From an uncultured Sphingomonadales bacterium (GTDB taxonomy: Bacteria > Pseudomonadota > Alphaproteobacteria > Sphingomonadales > Sphingomonadaceae), in assembly GCA_903868655.1 (NCBI GenBank), contig CAIPWG010000521.1, positions 1-7,497 on the forward strand: a stretch of 7,497 bases of DNA, read 5' to 3'. The position numbers were made by a program, and so were the translations under genes. A model generated the notes under the pieces. The model saw nothing but the letters and a program-made list of their open reading frames with translations, was not told where the DNA came from and searched no databases. Within the stretch, counting starts at the first letter, position 1; each line of letters begins with the position of its first letter. This document shows, in pieces, positions 6,595 to 7,497 of the stretch.

Positions 6595-6632
6595 TCCTTC
6601 GCATGTTCCGCAGATCACGGATTTGTCATGCG
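6595..6632 (-). promoter_or_regulatory. Leader hairpin directly next to the Shine-Dalgarno of the SDR gene
   Basis: On the minus strand 6 bp arms (CGCATG at 6627-6632 with CATGCG at 6600-6605) enclose an inner 4-bp stem (TCCG with CGGA) after an uneven internal loop. The Shine-Dalgarno AAGGA (6595-6599) follows the last base of the hairpin without a gap, and the GTG start is 6 nt further on. It could influence ribosome access or message stability. It is a prediction by eye without an energy calculation. Confidence 0.4.
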
Positions 6633-6710
6633 GCCGGTGCCTCGACACCCGCCGTCCAATTCCGTGTTGCAATGGCAGGTGCTTTCAATCGGCGCGCCCG
6701 GCTTGCACTG

Positions 6711-6767
6711 ATACAACTAGCCTATGGGATTTGCCGCGATTAGCCACTAAATACAGAATAGGCTTAT
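6711..6767. promoter_or_regulatory. AT-rich divergent control region with candidate LysR-type binding sites
   Basis: The 194-bp gap between the SDR and LysR-family genes becomes AT-rich here. AGCCTAT (6719-6725) is inverted as ATAGGCT (6758-6764). ATACA begins at 6711 and again at 6751, exactly 40 bp apart. The block 6711-6725 has ATA and TAT ends and fits the loose T-N11-A rule for LysR-type sites (T6712, A6724). TATCAT at 6767-6772 is a 5/6 match to a -10 box for the LysR-family gene, but I see no matching -35. The LysR site rule is very permissive, so this is a candidate only. Confidence 0.35.
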
Positions 6768-6782
6768 ATCATGGATTTATAA

Positions 6783-7497
6783 ATGCAGCGCGATGAACTG
6801 AGTGATCTCTCCGTGTTTCTTGCGGTGGCCGAAGAACGCAGCTTTACCCGGGCTGCCGTTCGTCTGGGCACATCGCAATCGGCAATAAGCCAGACGGTGC
6901 GACGGATCGAGGCACGCTTGGGGATCAAGCTGCTGGCGCGCACCACCCGCAGTGTCGCGCCGACCGAAGCTGGGCAACAATTGCTGGATACACTCGCCCC
7001 GGCGCTGGGTGATATTTCAGCGCGTCTGGCAGCCCTGGGCAGATTGCGCGACATACCCGCCGGATTGGTGCGCATCACATGCAGTCGCCATGCCGCCGAA
7101 ACAGTGCTGTGGCCGACGATCGATAGGGTGCTGTCGCGTTATCCGGATATTGAGGTCGAACTGTCGCTCGACGGTGCGCTGACCAATATCGTTTCCGATC
7201 GGTTCGATGCCGGCGTGCGGTTGGGCGAGCAAGTGGAAAAAGACATGATCGCATTAAGGATCGGGCCCGATTTGCGCATGGCCGTCGTGGGGGCACCCGG
7301 TTATTTCGCCCATGCGGGCAAACCCACATCCCCGCGCGACCTTCTAAGCCACCGCTGCATCAATATGCGCATGGCGACCAAGGGCAACATCTACGCCTGG
7401 GAATTTGAACGAGGCCAACAGTCTCTCAATGTCCGGGTGCACGGCGCACTGATCGTCAATGACATGGCAACCGCAGTCCGCGCCGCCGAGGCCGGGC
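6783..7497 (+). CDS. LysR-family transcriptional regulator (C-terminus cut by window edge)
   Basis: The first 238 residues of a LysR-type regulator, which normally has about 300, are visible. The N-terminal winged helix-turn-helix is clear: LSVFLAVAEERSFTRAAVRL (9-28), TSQSAISQTVRRIEARLG (30-47), then KLLARTTRSVAPTEAG (49-64). A linker helix follows, and the substrate-binding domain starts near LVRITCS. FDAGVRLGEQVEKDMIA and the APGYF segment are typical of the family's effector domain. The ATG at 6783 begins three residues before the expected DELSDLSVFL start. A weak TGGA lies 7 nt upstream; an ATG at 6771 meets a stop after two codons. It probably controls the divergent SDR gene and itself. 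The effector is unknown. Confidence 0.93.
   Translation, partial: MQRDELSDLSVFLAVAEERSFTRAAVRLGTSQSAISQTVRRIEARLGIKLLARTTRSVAPTEAGQQLLDTLAPALGDISARLAALGRLRDIPAGLVRITCSRHAAETVLWPTIDRVLSRYPDIEVELSLDGALTNIVSDRFDAGVRLGEQVEKDMIALRIGPDLRMAVVGAPGYFAHAGKPTSPRDLLSHRCINMRMATKGNIYAWEFERGQQSLNVRVHGALIVNDMATAVRAAEAG

Noticed and set aside
6589..6672. Upstream ATG extension of the SDR gene
   Set aside because: The extra 28 residues show no SDR features, and the GTG at 6588 has a well-spaced AAGGA site.
1..7497. CRISPR array, tRNA/rRNA, transposase or insertion-sequence ends, phage genes
   Set aside because: No spaced repeats, cloverleaf or rRNA-like stretches, terminal inverted repeats or transposase-type proteins were seen; the window is filled by metabolic and regulatory genes.

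Overview
The window looks like part of a sphingomonad-type alphaproteobacterial chromosome (Novosphingobium, Sphingobium or a relative). This is inferred from moderately high GC, the style of the TonB-dependent receptor (short signal peptide, TonB box of the type DIIVTATR, plug, barrel ending in Phe), and a receptor, glycosidase and LacI regulator placed together. It reads as a carbohydrate-uptake and degradation locus next to a small redox/regulator pair. I found no RNA genes, CRISPR arrays or insertion sequences.

Layout. Positions 1-626 (minus) hold the N-terminal 208 residues of a secreted GH3 beta-glucosidase-type enzyme that runs off the left edge. Positions 627-759 are a hairpin-rich leader or intercistronic gap. 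Positions 760-3261 (minus) encode an 833-residue TonB-dependent outer-membrane receptor. Positions 3262-3457 are a divergent control region. It holds a perfect 32-bp inverted repeat, which resolves into two abutting LacI-family operators, with the receptor promoter's -35 box at their junction. Positions 3458-4525 (plus) encode the LacI-family regulator. Positions 4560-4688 are a short frame that resembles the C-terminal tail of a glycoside hydrolase (GH30-like), probably a deletion remnant. It stops two bases before a Gfo/Idh/MocA oxidoreductase (4691-5746, plus). A short-chain dehydrogenase (5761-6588, minus) converges on that gene, and both stop codons lie inside one 8-bp-arm hairpin. A LysR-family regulator (6783 to the right edge, plus) is divergent from the dehydrogenase.

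How the genes may work together (inference). The receptor would bring a glycan or glycoside fragment across the outer membrane. The GH3 enzyme would trim it in the periplasm. LacI would sense a released sugar and free the receptor promoter. The Gfo/Idh/MocA enzyme may oxidise the sugar or a derivative. The dehydrogenase/LysR pair is probably a separate regulatory unit. The substrate cannot be read from the sequence; GH3 and a possible GH30 relic point loosely to a beta-linked glucoside or glucan.

Nothing here is a clearly new biological system. The points most worth a second look are the double operator with its embedded -35 box, the hydrolase-tail remnant, and the hairpins around the GH3 and dehydrogenase leaders.
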